In this document: one piece after another, positions 45,055-55,316 of the stretch
How positions within the stretch are numbered: the first letter of the stretch is position 1
How the letters are laid out: each line of letters opens with the position of its first letter
DNA from: Betaproteobacteria bacterium
GTDB taxonomy: Bacteria > Pseudomonadota > Gammaproteobacteria > Burkholderiales > Burkholderiaceae
Assembly: GCA_947453825.1 (NCBI GenBank)
Contig: CANGHN010000003.1
Location: forward strand, 36,848 to 100,847
Direction of reading: 5' to 3'
Length of the DNA: 64,000 nucleotides
Translations under genes and position numbers: made by a program
Notes under the pieces: model-generated
Seen by the model: only the letters and a program-made list of their open reading frames with translations
The model's database searches: none
Told to the model about the DNA's origin: nothing

Positions 45055-46314
45055 TTAGTGTGCTGCCCACTGAATCGTACTTAAGTCGATTCCGTCTTTA
45101 AACATTTCCCACAAGGGTGATAACTCACGCAACTTAGCAATCTTTTCTTTCACCAACTTGATTGTGAAATCGACCTCTTCTTCGGTTGTGAAGCGACCGA
45201 GGGTAAAGCGAATCGAGCTATGCGCCAATTCATCATTGCGGCCCAAGGCGCGCAGTACATAGGAAGGCTCTAATGAAGCTGATGTGCACGCGGATCCAGA
45301 TGAAATCGCTAAATCCTTCAGCGCCATCAACATTGATTCGCCTTCAACATAGTTAAAGCTGATGTTGAGGTTGTGTGGAACACGATGCTCCATGTCTCCG
45401 TTAACGTAAACCTCTTCAATATCCTTCAAACCAGCTAACAGACGATCACGCAATCTACGAATACGTTTATTGCCTTCAGCCATCTCGATACGAGCAATGC
45501 GGAAAGCCTCACCCATACCGACGATTTGATGAACCGCTAGGGTGCCAGAGCGCATACCGCGCTCATGCCCACCACCATGAATCTGAGCCTCAATCCGAAT
45601 ACGGGGTTTACGACGTACAAACAATGCACCAATGCCTTTGGGTCCATAAGTCTTGTGAGCGGAAAAACTCATCAAGTCAACTTTGGTCTTTTCTAAATCG
45701 ATTTCTACTTTACCGGTTGCTTGGGCAGCATCTACATGAAGAATCACCCCGCGTGAACGACATAGTTCGCCAATAGCAGGAATATCTTGCACTACACCGA
45801 TCTCATTATTGACATACATCACTGAAGTCAAAATCGTGCCGGGCTTCATTGCAGATTCAAGCTGCGCAAAGTCAATCAAACCGTTGGGCAACACATCCAA
45901 ATACGTTACTTCAAAACCTTCACGCTCTAGCTCACGACAGGTATCTAAAGTCGCTTTATGTTCAGTCTTCACTGTAATGATGTGATTGCCGCGCTCTTTA
46001 TAAAAATGCGCAGCACCTTTAAGCGCTAAGTTAATGCTTTCGGTAGCACCACTAGTAAATACAATCTCTCTTGGATCAGCATGTACCAACTGAGCCACTT
46101 CAGAACGCGCCCACTCAACCGCCTCTTCAGCTGCCCAACCGTAAGCATGGCTACGGGATGCGGCATTGCCAAACTGTTCGCGCAAGTACGGCAACATTTT
46201 GTCAACCACACGTGGATCAATCGGAGTTGTCGCCGAATAGTCCATATACACCGGAAAGTGCTTAGGACTAAACATCGGAATAGGTTGCTGCGGAAGATCT
46301 TGTGGTGCGTTCAT
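45055..46314 (-). CDS. iscS: IscS, cysteine desulfurase
   Basis: A 419-residue PLP enzyme that takes sulfur from cysteine for Fe-S clusters and thio-modifications. The PLP lysine is in [14 protein letters not shown], and the sulfur-carrying Cys is in [17 protein letters not shown]. The N-terminus is about 15 residues longer than the E. coli protein; an internal ATG at residue 14 is an alternative start. Upstream of iscU in the operon. Confidence 0.96.
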   Translation of the reverse strand: MNAPQDLPQQPIPMFSPKHFPVYMDYSATTPIDPRVVDKMLPYLREQFGNAASRSHAYGWAAEEAVEWARSEVAQLVHADPREIVFTSGATESINLALKGAAHFYKERGNHIITVKTEHKATLDTCRELEREGFEVTYLDVLPNGLIDFAQLESAMKPGTILTSVMYVNNEIGVVQDIPAIGELCRSRGVILHVDAAQATGKVEIDLEKTKVDLMSFSAHKTYGPKGIGALFVRRKPRIRIEAQIHGGGHERGMRSGTLAVHQIVGMGEAFRIARIEMAEGNKRIRRLRDRLLAGLKDIEEVYVNGDMEHRVPHNLNISFNYVEGESMLMALKDLAISSGSACTSASLEPSYVLRALGRNDELAHSSIRFTLGRFTTEEEVDFTIKLVKEKIAKLRELSPLWEMFKDGIDLSTIQWAAH

Positions 46315-46343
46315 GATTGACTTATTTTTATAAATTACTTGTA

Positions 46344-46913
46344 TTAACTTTGTCGCGCCAGATTAAAAACAGAATTGATTAATGGCGCCTTGGGGGCAGC
46401 TTCTTTTTTGGCTGCAAGTGCAGGAACTGCTTTTTCAGCCTTAACACTCTCAACTTTAATTTTCTTTTGACGCATGTCTTGGATCACGATGCCGCGACCT
46501 TCTTGCTGCTGCACCAAATCGCGTAGGGTCACTGAGCTCAAATACTCAACCATTTTAAGATTGAGATTGCTCCATAAGTCGTGCGTCATGCAACGACCAT
46601 GGTTTTCTTCATCGCTGTGACAATTGCCTTTGCCACCACACTGGGTAGCATCTAGAGGCTCATCAACAGCAACAATGATGTCAGCTACGCTGATTTCATC
46701 GGATTTGCGAGCTAAGGTATATCCGCCTCCAGGGCCGCGAGTACTCTCGACAATATTGAAACGGCGTAATTTACCGAACAATTGCTCTAGATAGGAAAGG
46801 GAAATCTTCTGTCTTTGGCTAATTCCAGCCAAAGTTACGGGGCCATGCGTTTCACGCAGGGCTAAATCGATCATTGCGGTTACTGCAAAACGGCCTTTAG
46901 TGGTAAGTCTCAT
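46344..46913 (-). CDS. iscR: IscR, Fe-S-sensing repressor
   Basis: A 189-residue Rrf2-family regulator. The N-terminal winged helix starts [19 protein letters not shown]. The cluster ligands are three Cys in [19 protein letters not shown] followed by His in MTHDLW. The C-terminal tail after about residue 140 is long and rich in Lys and Ala. It senses cluster sufficiency and represses the isc operon; a matching operator lies 51-75 bp upstream of the start. Confidence 0.95.
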   Translation of the reverse strand: MRLTTKGRFAVTAMIDLALRETHGPVTLAGISQRQKISLSYLEQLFGKLRRFNIVESTRGPGGGYTLARKSDEISVADIIVAVDEPLDATQCGGKGNCHSDEENHGRCMTHDLWSNLNLKMVEYLSSVTLRDLVQQQEGRGIVIQDMRQKKIKVESVKAEKAVPALAAKKEAAPKAPLINSVFNLARQS

Positions 46914-46963
46914 ATGTCACCTTGGTAATGGATTGTTATGGACAGCTAACGATCGGGCGGGTA

Positions 46964-46988
46964 ATACCCGACCATTCCACTCAACTTT
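46964..46988 (-). promoter_or_regulatory. IscR type 1-like operator upstream of iscR
   Basis: The 25-bp segment beginning ATACCCGACC and ending ACTCAACTTT matches the type 1 IscR consensus (ATASYYGAC, then GTCRRSTAT) at 21 of 25 positions by my manual count. Its place, 51-75 bp before the iscR start, is where autorepression would act. A CGGGT/ACCCG inverted repeat overlaps it. Confidence 0.65.
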
Positions 46989-47052
46989 ACCATAAGACCC
47001 AGCAAACTGCTCGGGAATTACCCCTAAAAACCCCTTTAGAAATGCAGTAAAT

Positions 47053-49209
47053 CTAGATAAAAGTATCTCTAGAGCGTGCTCCAAAAGCCATTTCTTTAAC
47101 CTTAGTGAGGCGATCTCGGGTGCTTGCTGCCTTTTCAAACTCCAAATTCTTAGCTTCAGCGTTCATTTGCTTCTCTAGACGCTTAATTTCGCCTGCAAGA
47201 TCCTTCTCGCTCATATCCTCATAGCGAGCCCGTTCCTGCTCTACCTGCATCTCCTGACGCTTCTCTTTCACGTCATAAACACCATCAATAATGTCCTTGA
47301 TCCGTTTTTGCACGCCCTTAGGCTCAATTCCATGAAGCTTATTAAAAGCAATTTGCTTGGTACGCCGTCTTTCGGTCTCTCCCATCGCACGCTTCATGGA
47401 ATCGGTAATCCGATCAGCATACAAAATTGCCTTACCCCGAACGTTACGAGCCGCCCGGCCAATTGTTTGAATCAAGCTTCGCTCCGAGCGCAAGAAACCT
47501 TCCTTGTCAGCATCCAAAATTGCTACCAATGAGACCTCTGGAATATCCAAACCTTCGCGCAATAGGTTAATACCCACTAAGACATCAAAGACGCCTAAAC
47601 GTAGATCGCGCAAAATTTCGACACGCTCCACAGTATCAATATCTGAGTGAACGTAACGGACTTTCACGCCATTGTCAGAAAGATAATCGGTCAACTGCTC
47701 TGCCATACGCTTTGTCAAAACCGTTACTAAAACGCGCTCACCCACTTTGACGCGCTCATGAATCTGACTGAGTAAATCATCGACTTGTGTGCTTGCTGGC
47801 AATACTTCAATCTCGGGATCAACCAGACCAGTCGGTCTCGCTACTTGCTCAACTACCTGGCCTTGATGCTCTTTTTCATAGTCAGCCGGTGTAGCAGAAA
47901 CAAAAATGGTTTGACGCATCTTCGTTTCAAACTCAGTAAATTTGAGAGGCCGGTTATCCATCGCTGATGGCAACCGGAATCCAAACTCAACCAAGGTATG
48001 TTTACGTGATTTATCGCCGTTGTACATTGCATTGAGCTGCCCTATGAGGACGTGACTTTCATCCAAGAACATCAAGGCATCATTTGGAAGGTAATCAACC
48101 AGTGTAGGCGGCGCCTCGCCCGGAGCAGCGCCAGAGAGATGGCGGGAGTAGTTCTCAATCCCCTTACAAAAACCTAATTCATTGAGCATCTCTAAATCAA
48201 AACGAGTACGCTGCTCTAAACGCTGCGCTTCCACCAACTTACCATCTTTCACAAACTCATCAAGACGCGTGCGTAATTCCGTCTTGATAGTTTCAATAGC
48301 CTTGAGAACAGTTTCTCGTGGCGTCACATAGTGGGAACTTGGGTACACCGTAAAGCGTGGAATCTTTTGCCGAATTTTTCCGGTAAGCGGATCAAAAAAC
48401 TGCAAGCTCTCTACTACATCATCAAATAATTCAACCCGGACTGCCAATTCATTGTGCTCAGCAGGGAAGATATCAATCGTATCGCCACGCACTCGAAATA
48501 CGCCGCGCTTGAAATCCGTTTCATTGCGGTCGTATTGCATCGCAATCAAGCGCATCAAAATATCGCGCTGACTCATTTTGTCGCCGGGACGTAGCGTCAT
48601 TACCATGCTGTGATAGTCGCCCGGGTTGCCAATACCGTAAATGGCAGAGACAGTTGCGACGATGATCACATCGCGACGCTCCAATAAACTCTTGGTAGCC
48701 GATAAGCGCATCTGCTCGATATGCTCATTAATAGATGAATCTTTTTCAATGAAGAGATCACGCTGAGGAACGTAAGCCTCTGGCTGGTAATAATCGTAAT
48801 AGCTGACAAAGTACTCAACCGCATTTTTAGGGAAAAACTCCCTAAATTCGCTGTAGAGCTGGGCAGCCAGGGTCTTATTAGGGGCAAAAATGATGGCAGG
48901 ACGACCCGTTCTGGCAATGACATTGGCCATCGTGAAGGTCTTGCCCGAGCCAGTGACCCCCAAGAGGGTTTGATAGGTCAGACCATCCTCAATTCCCTCA
49001 ACCAAACCCTGAATGGCTCCCGGCTGGTCGCCGGCAGGCTTAAATGGCTGGTATAGCTGATACGGAGAATCTGGAAAGCTCACAAACTTAGCAGGATCTA
49101 AATCATGCCCGGCCTCCCCCAAGGGGTCAGGAGCCAGGCTTTTAATGTCTTCTTTCGGTGCGGAATTGGAACTATTTTTAGGCAACTTAGGGGGCATCTC
49201 GGCTATCAT
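47053..49209 (-). CDS. uvrB: UvrB, excision nuclease subunit B
   Basis: A 718-residue DNA-repair helicase-like protein that verifies damage with UvrA and recruits UvrC. Walker A is GVTGSGKT (84-91), the beta-hairpin is [13 protein letters not shown], helicase motifs run to [10 protein letters not shown], and the C-terminal UVR domain ([19 protein letters not shown]) binds UvrC. It carries an extra N-terminal stretch of about 40 residues over E. coli UvrB. The in-frame ATG at 49197 is an alternative start. Confidence 0.97.
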   Translation of the reverse strand: MIAEMPPKLPKNSSNSAPKEDIKSLAPDPLGEAGHDLDPAKFVSFPDSPYQLYQPFKPAGDQPGAIQGLVEGIEDGLTYQTLLGVTGSGKTFTMANVIARTGRPAIIFAPNKTLAAQLYSEFREFFPKNAVEYFVSYYDYYQPEAYVPQRDLFIEKDSSINEHIEQMRLSATKSLLERRDVIIVATVSAIYGIGNPGDYHSMVMTLRPGDKMSQRDILMRLIAMQYDRNETDFKRGVFRVRGDTIDIFPAEHNELAVRVELFDDVVESLQFFDPLTGKIRQKIPRFTVYPSSHYVTPRETVLKAIETIKTELRTRLDEFVKDGKLVEAQRLEQRTRFDLEMLNELGFCKGIENYSRHLSGAAPGEAPPTLVDYLPNDALMFLDESHVLIGQLNAMYNGDKSRKHTLVEFGFRLPSAMDNRPLKFTEFETKMRQTIFVSATPADYEKEHQGQVVEQVARPTGLVDPEIEVLPASTQVDDLLSQIHERVKVGERVLVTVLTKRMAEQLTDYLSDNGVKVRYVHSDIDTVERVEILRDLRLGVFDVLVGINLLREGLDIPEVSLVAILDADKEGFLRSERSLIQTIGRAARNVRGKAILYADRITDSMKRAMGETERRRTKQIAFNKLHGIEPKGVQKRIKDIIDGVYDVKEKRQEMQVEQERARYEDMSEKDLAGEIKRLEKQMNAEAKNLEFEKAASTRDRLTKVKEMAFGARSRDTFI

Positions 49210-49378
49210 TTCAACTGTGAGCTTTCTTCACAGCGAATTTTGTACAAACAATGATTTTGCCGTTTTTATTTAAAAATAGTTGATCCTGGCCTCAAAAACC
49301 GTCAATTAAACTGAATTTACCGTCGATCAAAAGCAAAACCACCCTTAAATCACTCATAACCCACACTTTCGACCTCAA

Positions 49379-50578
49379 ATGACCCTGTTTGCCTCAGTCC
49401 CATTAGCTCCCAAAGATCCTATTTTCGGCCTCACAGAAGCCTACGTTGCTGATCAACGTCCAGACAAGGTAAACCTCGGTGTTGGGGTGTACTACACAGA
49501 TGAAGGTAAGGTGCCTTTGCTTAAAGCAGTGATTAAGGCTGAAGAAGCGATTGTTGCTAAACATTCGCCGCGTAGCTATATCGCCATCGAAGGACCAAAT
49601 CCCTACAACAACGCAGTGCAAACACTGTTGTTTGGTACAGACTCTGCCCTCATTAAAGAGGGTCGCGTTGTTACTGCTGAGTGCCTTGGTGGTACTGGAG
49701 CGCTTCGTGTTGGCGCAGACTTTATTAAACGCCTCAAACTCAATGCACCTTGTGCAATTAGTAATCCCACTTGGGAAAATCATCGCGGTATTTTTGAATT
49801 TGCTGGCTTCGAAGTTGTGGAGTACGCCTACTTTGATGGCAAAACTCGTGGTGTTGATTTTGCAGGTATGGTCAAGTCATTAGAGTCTTTCCCAAAGAAC
49901 ACAACTGTGCTGTTGCATGCTTGTTGCCATAACCCAACCGGTGCAGATATTACCGAAGCTCAGTGGCGCCAAGTCATTGAGATCTGCAAGAATAAAGGTT
50001 TAATTCCATTCTTAGATATGGCCTACCAAGGCTTTGCAGCCGGGATTGAGCAAGATGGTGTTGCTGTTCGCCTCTTTGCAGAATCAGGCCTGTCTTTCTT
50101 CGTATCTAGCTCTTTCTCGAAGTCATTCTCGCTATATGGTGAGCGTGTTGGTGCTTTATCAATTGTGACTCAAAGTAAAGACGAAACCAACCGCGTGCTC
50201 TCCGAATTAAAGCGTGTGATTCGGACGAATTACTCAAACCCACCAACTCATGGCGCTGCGATTACAGCTGCTGTTCTCAATTCGCCAGAATTGCGCAAAC
50301 TCTGGGAAGATGAGTTGGCAGAAATGCGTGACCGCATTAAAGCAATGCGTCATGGTCTCGTTGAAAAACTCGCTGCTGCAGGCGTAAAGCAAGACTTTGC
50401 TTTTATCGAGCAGCAACGTGGAATGTTTTCTTACTCAGGTTTAACAGCTGAGCAAGTGGATCGCTTACAGAAAGAGGATGGTATTTACGCCCTCTCTACT
50501 GGACGCATTTGTGTGGCGGCCTTGAATACTAAAAATATTGATAAAGTGGCCAAAGCAATCGCCCGCGTCTTAGCGTAA
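49379..50578 (+). CDS. tyrB: Aromatic/aspartate aminotransferase
   Basis: A 399-residue class I PLP aminotransferase. PLP lysine in SSSFSKSFSLYGERVG; PLP-contact segment CCHNPTGADI; the C-terminal Arg region is TGRICVAALN. The sequence is of the E. coli AspC/TyrB type, transferring amino groups between aspartate or aromatic amino acids and 2-oxoglutarate. Which substrate dominates cannot be told. It is divergent from uvrB with 169 bp between. Confidence 0.9.
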   Translation: MTLFASVPLAPKDPIFGLTEAYVADQRPDKVNLGVGVYYTDEGKVPLLKAVIKAEEAIVAKHSPRSYIAIEGPNPYNNAVQTLLFGTDSALIKEGRVVTAECLGGTGALRVGADFIKRLKLNAPCAISNPTWENHRGIFEFAGFEVVEYAYFDGKTRGVDFAGMVKSLESFPKNTTVLLHACCHNPTGADITEAQWRQVIEICKNKGLIPFLDMAYQGFAAGIEQDGVAVRLFAESGLSFFVSSSFSKSFSLYGERVGALSIVTQSKDETNRVLSELKRVIRTNYSNPPTHGAAITAAVLNSPELRKLWEDELAEMRDRIKAMRHGLVEKLAAAGVKQDFAFIEQQRGMFSYSGLTAEQVDRLQKEDGIYALSTGRICVAALNTKNIDKVAKAIARVLA

Positions 50579-50609
50579 CAAGCGGTTTTAAAGAATTACA
50601 GGAGGTACT

Positions 50610-51908
50610 ATGCTTTATCAGTTACATGAATTTCAAAAAGCCCTACTTCAACCGGTTAGCTCATGGGCACGTGCTGCTTCAGAGGCTTTTATTAATGCGT
50701 CCAACCCAGCCTCTATGGTTCCAGGGTCTGAGCGTTTGGCTGCTAGCTATGAGCTACTGTACCGCCTAGGCAAAAACTACAAGAAACCTGAATTTAGAAT
50801 TCATTCTGTAGTGGCTCATGGGCGTGAAGTTGCGATTCATGAAATAACGACTGTTGCAAGGCCATTTTGCAAGCTAGTGCGCTTTAAGCGTTTCTCTGAC
50901 GATGTCGAGACGATTAAACAACTCAAAGAAGATCCAGTAGTCCTCGTGGTGGCGCCTTTATCGGGACACCACTCCACTCTATTGCGCGATACCGTGCGCA
51001 CACTTTTACAAGATCACAAGGTCTACATTACCGATTGGCTTGATGCTCGCAATGTACCAGTTGAAGATGGTGAATTTGGACTTGATGACTATGTTCATTA
51101 CCTCCAAGAGTTTATTCGTACTATTGGCGCTCAAGATCTACATGTGATTTCTGTTTGCCAGCCCACTGTGCCCACACTCGGTGCGATCTCATTGATGGCT
51201 TCGGCTGGAGAAGTAACCCCAGCCTCTATGATCATGATGGGTGGCCCAATTGACGCCCGCAAATCACCAACTGCCGTTAATAATCTGGCAGAACAGAAAT
51301 CTTACGAGTGGTTTAAAAGCCATGTGATCTACAGCGTGCCTCCAAGTTATCCAGGCGCTGGACGCAAGGTCTATCCAGGCTTCTTGCAGCACACCGGCTT
51401 TATTGCCATGAACCCACAAAATCATTTTCAATCCCACTGGGATTTTTTCCAGAACTTAGTCCGTGGGGATGAGCAAGACACTGAAGCACATATTCGCTTC
51501 TATGATGAATACAACGCCGTACTCGATTTAGATGCTAAGTTCTACTTAGATACTATTAAGACTGTATTCCAAGACTATGCCCTACCAAATGGCACCTGGA
51601 CAGTAGCGGGTGATTTAGTAAAACCGCAAGATATTACTCATACCGCCCTTCTCACAGTAGAGGGTGAGCTTGATGATATTTCTGGCAGCGGTCAAACCCG
51701 TTCTGCACATGCTTTATGTACTGGCATTCAAAAAGAACATAAAGACCATTATGAGGTTGCTGGCGCTGGTCACTACGGTATTTTTGCTGGTCGCCGTTGG
51801 CGCGATAAGGTGTACCCAAAGATTAAGAATTTCATTCGTGAGCACCAAGGTGTTCACAAGAAAACTAAAGCAAGACCTCCTAAGTTAGAAGGCTCTCAAT
51901 CAGCCTAA
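50610..51908 (+). CDS. phaZ: Intracellular polyhydroxyalkanoate depolymerase
   Basis: A 432-residue intracellular PHA depolymerase that mobilises stored polyhydroxybutyrate. Alpha/beta-hydrolase fold with the nucleophile Cys in VISVCQPTVP (a lipase-like box with Cys instead of Ser, usual in this family), and the catalytic His in GAGHYGIFAGRRW. AGGAGG lies just before the start. It suggests the host stores PHB. Ends at a strong terminator. Confidence 0.93.
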   Translation: MLYQLHEFQKALLQPVSSWARAASEAFINASNPASMVPGSERLAASYELLYRLGKNYKKPEFRIHSVVAHGREVAIHEITTVARPFCKLVRFKRFSDDVETIKQLKEDPVVLVVAPLSGHHSTLLRDTVRTLLQDHKVYITDWLDARNVPVEDGEFGLDDYVHYLQEFIRTIGAQDLHVISVCQPTVPTLGAISLMASAGEVTPASMIMMGGPIDARKSPTAVNNLAEQKSYEWFKSHVIYSVPPSYPGAGRKVYPGFLQHTGFIAMNPQNHFQSHWDFFQNLVRGDEQDTEAHIRFYDEYNAVLDLDAKFYLDTIKTVFQDYALPNGTWTVAGDLVKPQDITHTALLTVEGELDDISGSGQTRSAHALCTGIQKEHKDHYEVAGAGHYGIFAGRRWRDKVYPKIKNFIREHQGVHKKTKARPPKLEGSQSA

Positions 51909-51915
51909 ATAAGCG

Positions 51916-51938
51916 GGGGTCTTTGCCCCCACTTTTTT
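51916..51938 (+). terminator. Intrinsic terminator after phaZ
   Basis: GGGGG (51916-51920), loop TCTTTG and CCCCC (51927-51931), followed by ACTTTTTT. Only 17 bp precede the next gene. Confidence 0.85.
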
Positions 51939-51954
51939 AGGCTTTTTTAAAGCG

Positions 51955-52647
51955 ATGAATATTAAACAAGCGAACGATCTGACCGCTCGCTTGGAAGATA
52001 CGCTTCCTCAAACTCAATGTACTAAATGTGGTTATCCCGATTGCCATGGGTATGCGCAGGCGATGGCAGCCGGTGAAGCACTTCCAAATCGCTGCCCTCC
52101 TGGCGGAGTTGAGGGTATCCAAAGACTCAGTAAGATTCTCGTTTCAATTTACCCACAAGATGCTTTTGATTTACATCCCGCCATCGACCCAGAGTGTGGC
52201 GTGGAGCGCCCAAGACCACTAGCATTTATTGATCCCCAGAAATGTATTGGTTGTACCCTCTGTATTCAGGCATGTCCTGTCGATGCTATTGTGGGAGCCT
52301 CCAAGCAAATGCATGTGGTCCTTACTGAATGGTGTACAGGATGTGATCTCTGTATTCCACCATGCCCGGTAGACTGCATCAGCATGATTAATGTGACCGG
52401 AAAGCAAACAGGCTGGAATGCCTGGTCTCCTGGCTTAGCTAATATTTCACGCAAGCGCTATCACGATCGCGAACAACGTCTTGATCGCGAACAAAAAGAT
52501 AATGATGAACGCTTAGCCAAAAAGGCTGCAAGCAAACTAGCAGCAGTCAATGCAGAACGTCCGACTTCAGCAGATGAAGAAAAAGAGAAGGAACGCAAAC
52601 ATGCCATCATTGCTGCTGCGATTGCCAGAGCCCAAGAAAAGAAATGA
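51955..52647 (+). CDS. rsxB: RsxB/RnfB-like ferredoxin
   Basis: A 230-residue iron-sulfur protein. The N-terminal 4Fe-4S domain has cysteines in QTQCTKCGYPDCHGYAQ with a fourth in NRCPPGG, followed by two ferredoxin motifs: CIGCTLCIQACPVDAIVG and CTGCDLCIPPCPVDC. The C-terminus is a charged coil rich in Lys, Ala and Glu. No other rsx/rnf genes are near, and it lacks the N-terminal membrane helix of full RnfB. In betaproteobacteria this protein is paired with nth and may supply electrons to it or another enzyme; that role is not established. Confidence 0.85.
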   Translation: MNIKQANDLTARLEDTLPQTQCTKCGYPDCHGYAQAMAAGEALPNRCPPGGVEGIQRLSKILVSIYPQDAFDLHPAIDPECGVERPRPLAFIDPQKCIGCTLCIQACPVDAIVGASKQMHVVLTEWCTGCDLCIPPCPVDCISMINVTGKQTGWNAWSPGLANISRKRYHDREQRLDREQKDNDERLAKKAASKLAAVNAERPTSADEEKEKERKHAIIAAAIARAQEKK

Positions 52648-53303
52648 TGAATCTAGAAAAGCGGCGTGCTTTTTTTGAGCAACTCAAGGCCAATAACCCA
52701 AAACCCGAAACAGAATTAGAGTACAGCTCTCCATTTGAATTGCTTATTGCAGTATTACTATCAGCACAGGCAACCGATATCTCAGTAAATAAAGGAACGC
52801 GCAAGCTCTTTAAGGTCGCAAATACGCCGCAGGCTTTATTAGACCTTGGTGAAGAAGGTGTTCGCCCATACATCCAGCACATCGGTCTATTTAATACCAA
52901 AGGTAAACATATCCAAGAAACTTGTCGCTTATTACTGGAGAAGCACCATGGCCAAGTTCCGCAAACACACAAAGAACTAGAAGCACTTCCAGGAGTTGGC
53001 CGAAAGACTGCGAATGTCATTCTGAATACTGCCTTTGGTCAACCTACTATTGCGGTAGATACCCATATCTTTAGAGTATCGAACCGCACCGGCCTTGCGC
53101 CTGGCAAGGATGTTGTCAAAGTTGAAGAGCAATTACTCAAAAGAGTTCCAAAAGAATTTTTACAAGATGCACATCACTGGCTGATTCTGCATGGCAGATA
53201 TACCTGCAAGGCGCGCAATCCAGACTGCCCCCAATGTATTGTTGAGCCCTTGTGTAGCTTCAAGCAAAAAACCGGTAAAGGAAAAGTCCGTGGCGATATT
53301 TAA
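52644..53303 (+). CDS. nth: Endonuclease III
   Basis: A 219-residue DNA glycosylase/AP lyase that removes oxidised pyrimidines. The helix-hairpin-helix is LPGVGRKTANVIL with catalytic Lys121, the catalytic Asp139 is in AVDTHIFRVSNRTG, and the C-terminal 4Fe-4S cluster is in CKARNPDCPQCIVEPLC. The start overlaps rsxB by 4 bp, and the stop lies inside the DUF1841 gene. Confidence 0.96.
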   Translation: MMNLEKRRAFFEQLKANNPKPETELEYSSPFELLIAVLLSAQATDISVNKGTRKLFKVANTPQALLDLGEEGVRPYIQHIGLFNTKGKHIQETCRLLLEKHHGQVPQTHKELEALPGVGRKTANVILNTAFGQPTIAVDTHIFRVSNRTGLAPGKDVVKVEEQLLKRVPKEFLQDAHHWLILHGRYTCKARNPDCPQCIVEPLCSFKQKTGKGKVRGDI

Positions 53304-53721
53304 CCCGACTCGTGAAGAAGTACGTCGATTTTTCTGTGATACCTGGCAGAAGAAAACAGCAGGTCATATTCTTGATCCCATGGAAACGCTTGCGGGCGAT
53401 TGGATGGTGCAACACCCGGAATATCACACGCTACTTAACGATTCCGATGGAGCGCTCACTCAAGATTACACGCCCGAACGCGGTGAAACTAATCCTTTTT
53501 TACATCTTTCCATGCATCTATCGATTAGTGAGCAGACCTCTATCAATCAGCCGCCCGGCATTAGAGAGATTGCAGAAAAACTGACCCAAAAATTAGGGTC
53601 CGAGCACGAAGCTCAACATTGCATCATGGAATGCTTAGGACAGATTCTATGGGAAGCACAGCGTGAGGGCGGTCAACTGAGCCCCGAAAAATATCTCGAG
53701 GCTTTGAATCGACTGATTTAG
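53290..53721 (+). CDS. DUF1841-family protein
   Basis: A 143-residue protein matching the DUF1841 family, starting at a GTG (V-AIFNPTREEVRRFFCDTW). A GTG at 53290 with AAAGGAA upstream is chosen over an ATG at 53191 that lies in nth in another frame. It overlaps the end of nth by 14 bp. A conserved HPEYH segment and an invariant-looking EAQHCIMECLG helix are visible. Function unknown. Third gene of the rsxB-nth unit. Confidence 0.8.
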   Translation: MAIFNPTREEVRRFFCDTWQKKTAGHILDPMETLAGDWMVQHPEYHTLLNDSDGALTQDYTPERGETNPFLHLSMHLSISEQTSINQPPGIREIAEKLTQKLGSEHEAQHCIMECLGQILWEAQREGGQLSPEKYLEALNRLI

Positions 53722-53723
53722 TT

Positions 53724-54116
53724 TTAAAGCGGCTCAAACAGATGAGTCTTTTGCCCATCTTGCGTTTCCTGAAAAACGACTCTCACTTTTTGCCCAACCC
53801 GAATTGCATCAAAGTCGCAATTAGTTAGGTGTGTCAATAATGAAATTTCCTCCTCTAGGCGCACATAAGCCATGGCAAAGGGCACTTCGACACCCCTTCG
53901 CATCACGGTATAAGAGTAAATCTCACCCACACCTTTTGAGTTCACCCACGTAGTGTCATCACTTCCACAATGAGGGCAAATAGTGCGAGGATAATAGTGG
54001 GTCTCTTTACAGCTATTGCAATACTTCAATACCAATTGATTATTTTGGGCCGCATCAAAAAATGCTTTATTTTCAGGATTAATAATTGGGCTTGGTAAAC
54101 GATGCACTTCGCTCAT
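53724..54116 (-). CDS. DUF35/OB-fold acyl-CoA-associated protein
   Basis: A 130-residue protein with a zinc ribbon (CNSCKETHYYPRTICPHCG, four Cys) followed by a DUF35 OB-fold domain. Such proteins form complexes with the adjacent thiolase-like protein in acyl-CoA metabolism. Its start overlaps the thiolase gene's stop as ATGA. Last gene of the leftward 53724-57623 operon. Confidence 0.88.
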   Translation of the reverse strand: MSEVHRLPSPIINPENKAFFDAAQNNQLVLKYCNSCKETHYYPRTICPHCGSDDTTWVNSKGVGEIYSYTVMRRGVEVPFAMAYVRLEEEISLLTHLTNCDFDAIRVGQKVRVVFQETQDGQKTHLFEPL

Positions 54117-55285
54117 TGCAATCTCCCCATAATTAAGGTTGCTGCGCCATGACGCGTGCCGAGGGCACCACCAATACCAGAGGCTAGCGCAAACTCTAAA
54201 TTGGGTACTTGTACCGCAGGATGGGCTTCGCCCCGTAACTGTCTTACTGCTTCAATCACCTTAGTCATTCCTCCACGATTTGCAGGATGGTTATTACATA
54301 AGCCACCGCCATCGGTATTAAATGCCAGCTTTCCTTTTCCAGAAATCAGCTGCCCACCCTCAACAAAGCGACCACCTTCACCTTTTTTACAAAACCCCAA
54401 ATCTTCTAACTGAATCAATACAGTAATTGTGAAACTGTCATAGATCGATGCATAACGAATTTGCTCTGGAGTTAACTTTGCTTCTTTGAATGCCAAGGGG
54501 GCTGCCCAAGCTAAACCTGAATAGGTCAAATCAACTTTGCCGCCCATTTGGCCTTTAGTGGTTTCTCCTGCACCCATCATCGTAATGACGGGCTTTTTGA
54601 GAGTCTTTGCAATATCAGGGTGTACTACGACTAATGCGCCACCGCTATCAGTGACGACACAACAGTCTGCACGGTGCAAGGGATCAGCAATCATCGGTGA
54701 ATTAAGCACATCTTCAACAGTGAGAACATCTTTGAGCATGGCATTCGGATTGTGCTGAGCGTGATGGGAAGCTGCCACCTTGATCCATGCGAGCTGCTCG
54801 CTAGTTGTACCAAATTCATACATGTGGCGCATCGCACACATTGCATAAGTATTTAATGGTGCTGGAGAATACGGTTTCTCAAAAGCAAAATCTGGCGCAC
54901 TGGCGTATTGACTGCGCACCTGAGTGCCGCTTGAGCCCTCGGACTTTGGACGCCCTGCTAAAGTAATGAGAGCAACACGGCACTGCCCTGCAGCAATGGC
55001 CCGCGCAGCATGATTTACGTGGGTCAAATATGAAGATCCGCCGGTATCGGTTGAATCTAAATACTTTAATTTTTTTAAGCCAAGATAATCAGCCATAGAA
55101 ACTGGACCCATACCGGGGGCATCACCTGCACAAAAATAGCCATCAACATCATTTAGAGTGAGGCCAGCATCTTGTAATGCTCCGCGTGCAACTTCAGCGT
55201 GAAGCTGAGCAACGGTATGATCAGGCGCGACGCGCAAAGGATGTTCGTAAATTCCTGCGATACAGGCATTAGAAGCAAAAGACAT
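54113..55285 (-). CDS. Thiolase-fold protein lacking the nucleophile Cys
   Basis: A 390-residue thiolase-superfamily protein of the SCP2/lipid-transfer type. Where active thiolases have the nucleophilic Cys, the loop reads DSTDTGGSSYL (residues 77-87), with no Cys. The C-terminal NHPANRGGMTKV and GIGGALGTRHGAATLIMGR segments are typical. It forms a pair with the DUF35 protein. Such pairs catalyse or assist aldol/retro-aldol or acyl-CoA steps rather than thiolysis. Substrate unknown. Confidence 0.85.
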   Translation of the reverse strand: MSFASNACIAGIYEHPLRVAPDHTVAQLHAEVARGALQDAGLTLNDVDGYFCAGDAPGMGPVSMADYLGLKKLKYLDSTDTGGSSYLTHVNHAARAIAAGQCRVALITLAGRPKSEGSSGTQVRSQYASAPDFAFEKPYSPAPLNTYAMCAMRHMYEFGTTSEQLAWIKVAASHHAQHNPNAMLKDVLTVEDVLNSPMIADPLHRADCCVVTDSGGALVVVHPDIAKTLKKPVITMMGAGETTKGQMGGKVDLTYSGLAWAAPLAFKEAKLTPEQIRYASIYDSFTITVLIQLEDLGFCKKGEGGRFVEGGQLISGKGKLAFNTDGGGLCNNHPANRGGMTKVIEAVRQLRGEAHPAVQVPNLEFALASGIGGALGTRHGAATLIMGRLQ

Positions 55286-55316
55286 AATCTTCCTTGAGTA
55301 AATTCTTTAAAACGAT

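Noticed and set aside
46917..47138. 73-residue ORF between iscR and uvrB
   Set aside because: It lies over the IscR box and the uvrB 3' end in another frame and has no recognised features.
49215..49233. LexA or CRP box upstream of uvrB (CTGTGA-N7-TCACAG)
   Set aside because: CTGT and ACAG are 11 bp apart rather than 8, and the CRP spacing should be 6, not 7. A nearby TTTGTACAAA palindrome (49239-49248) fits neither.
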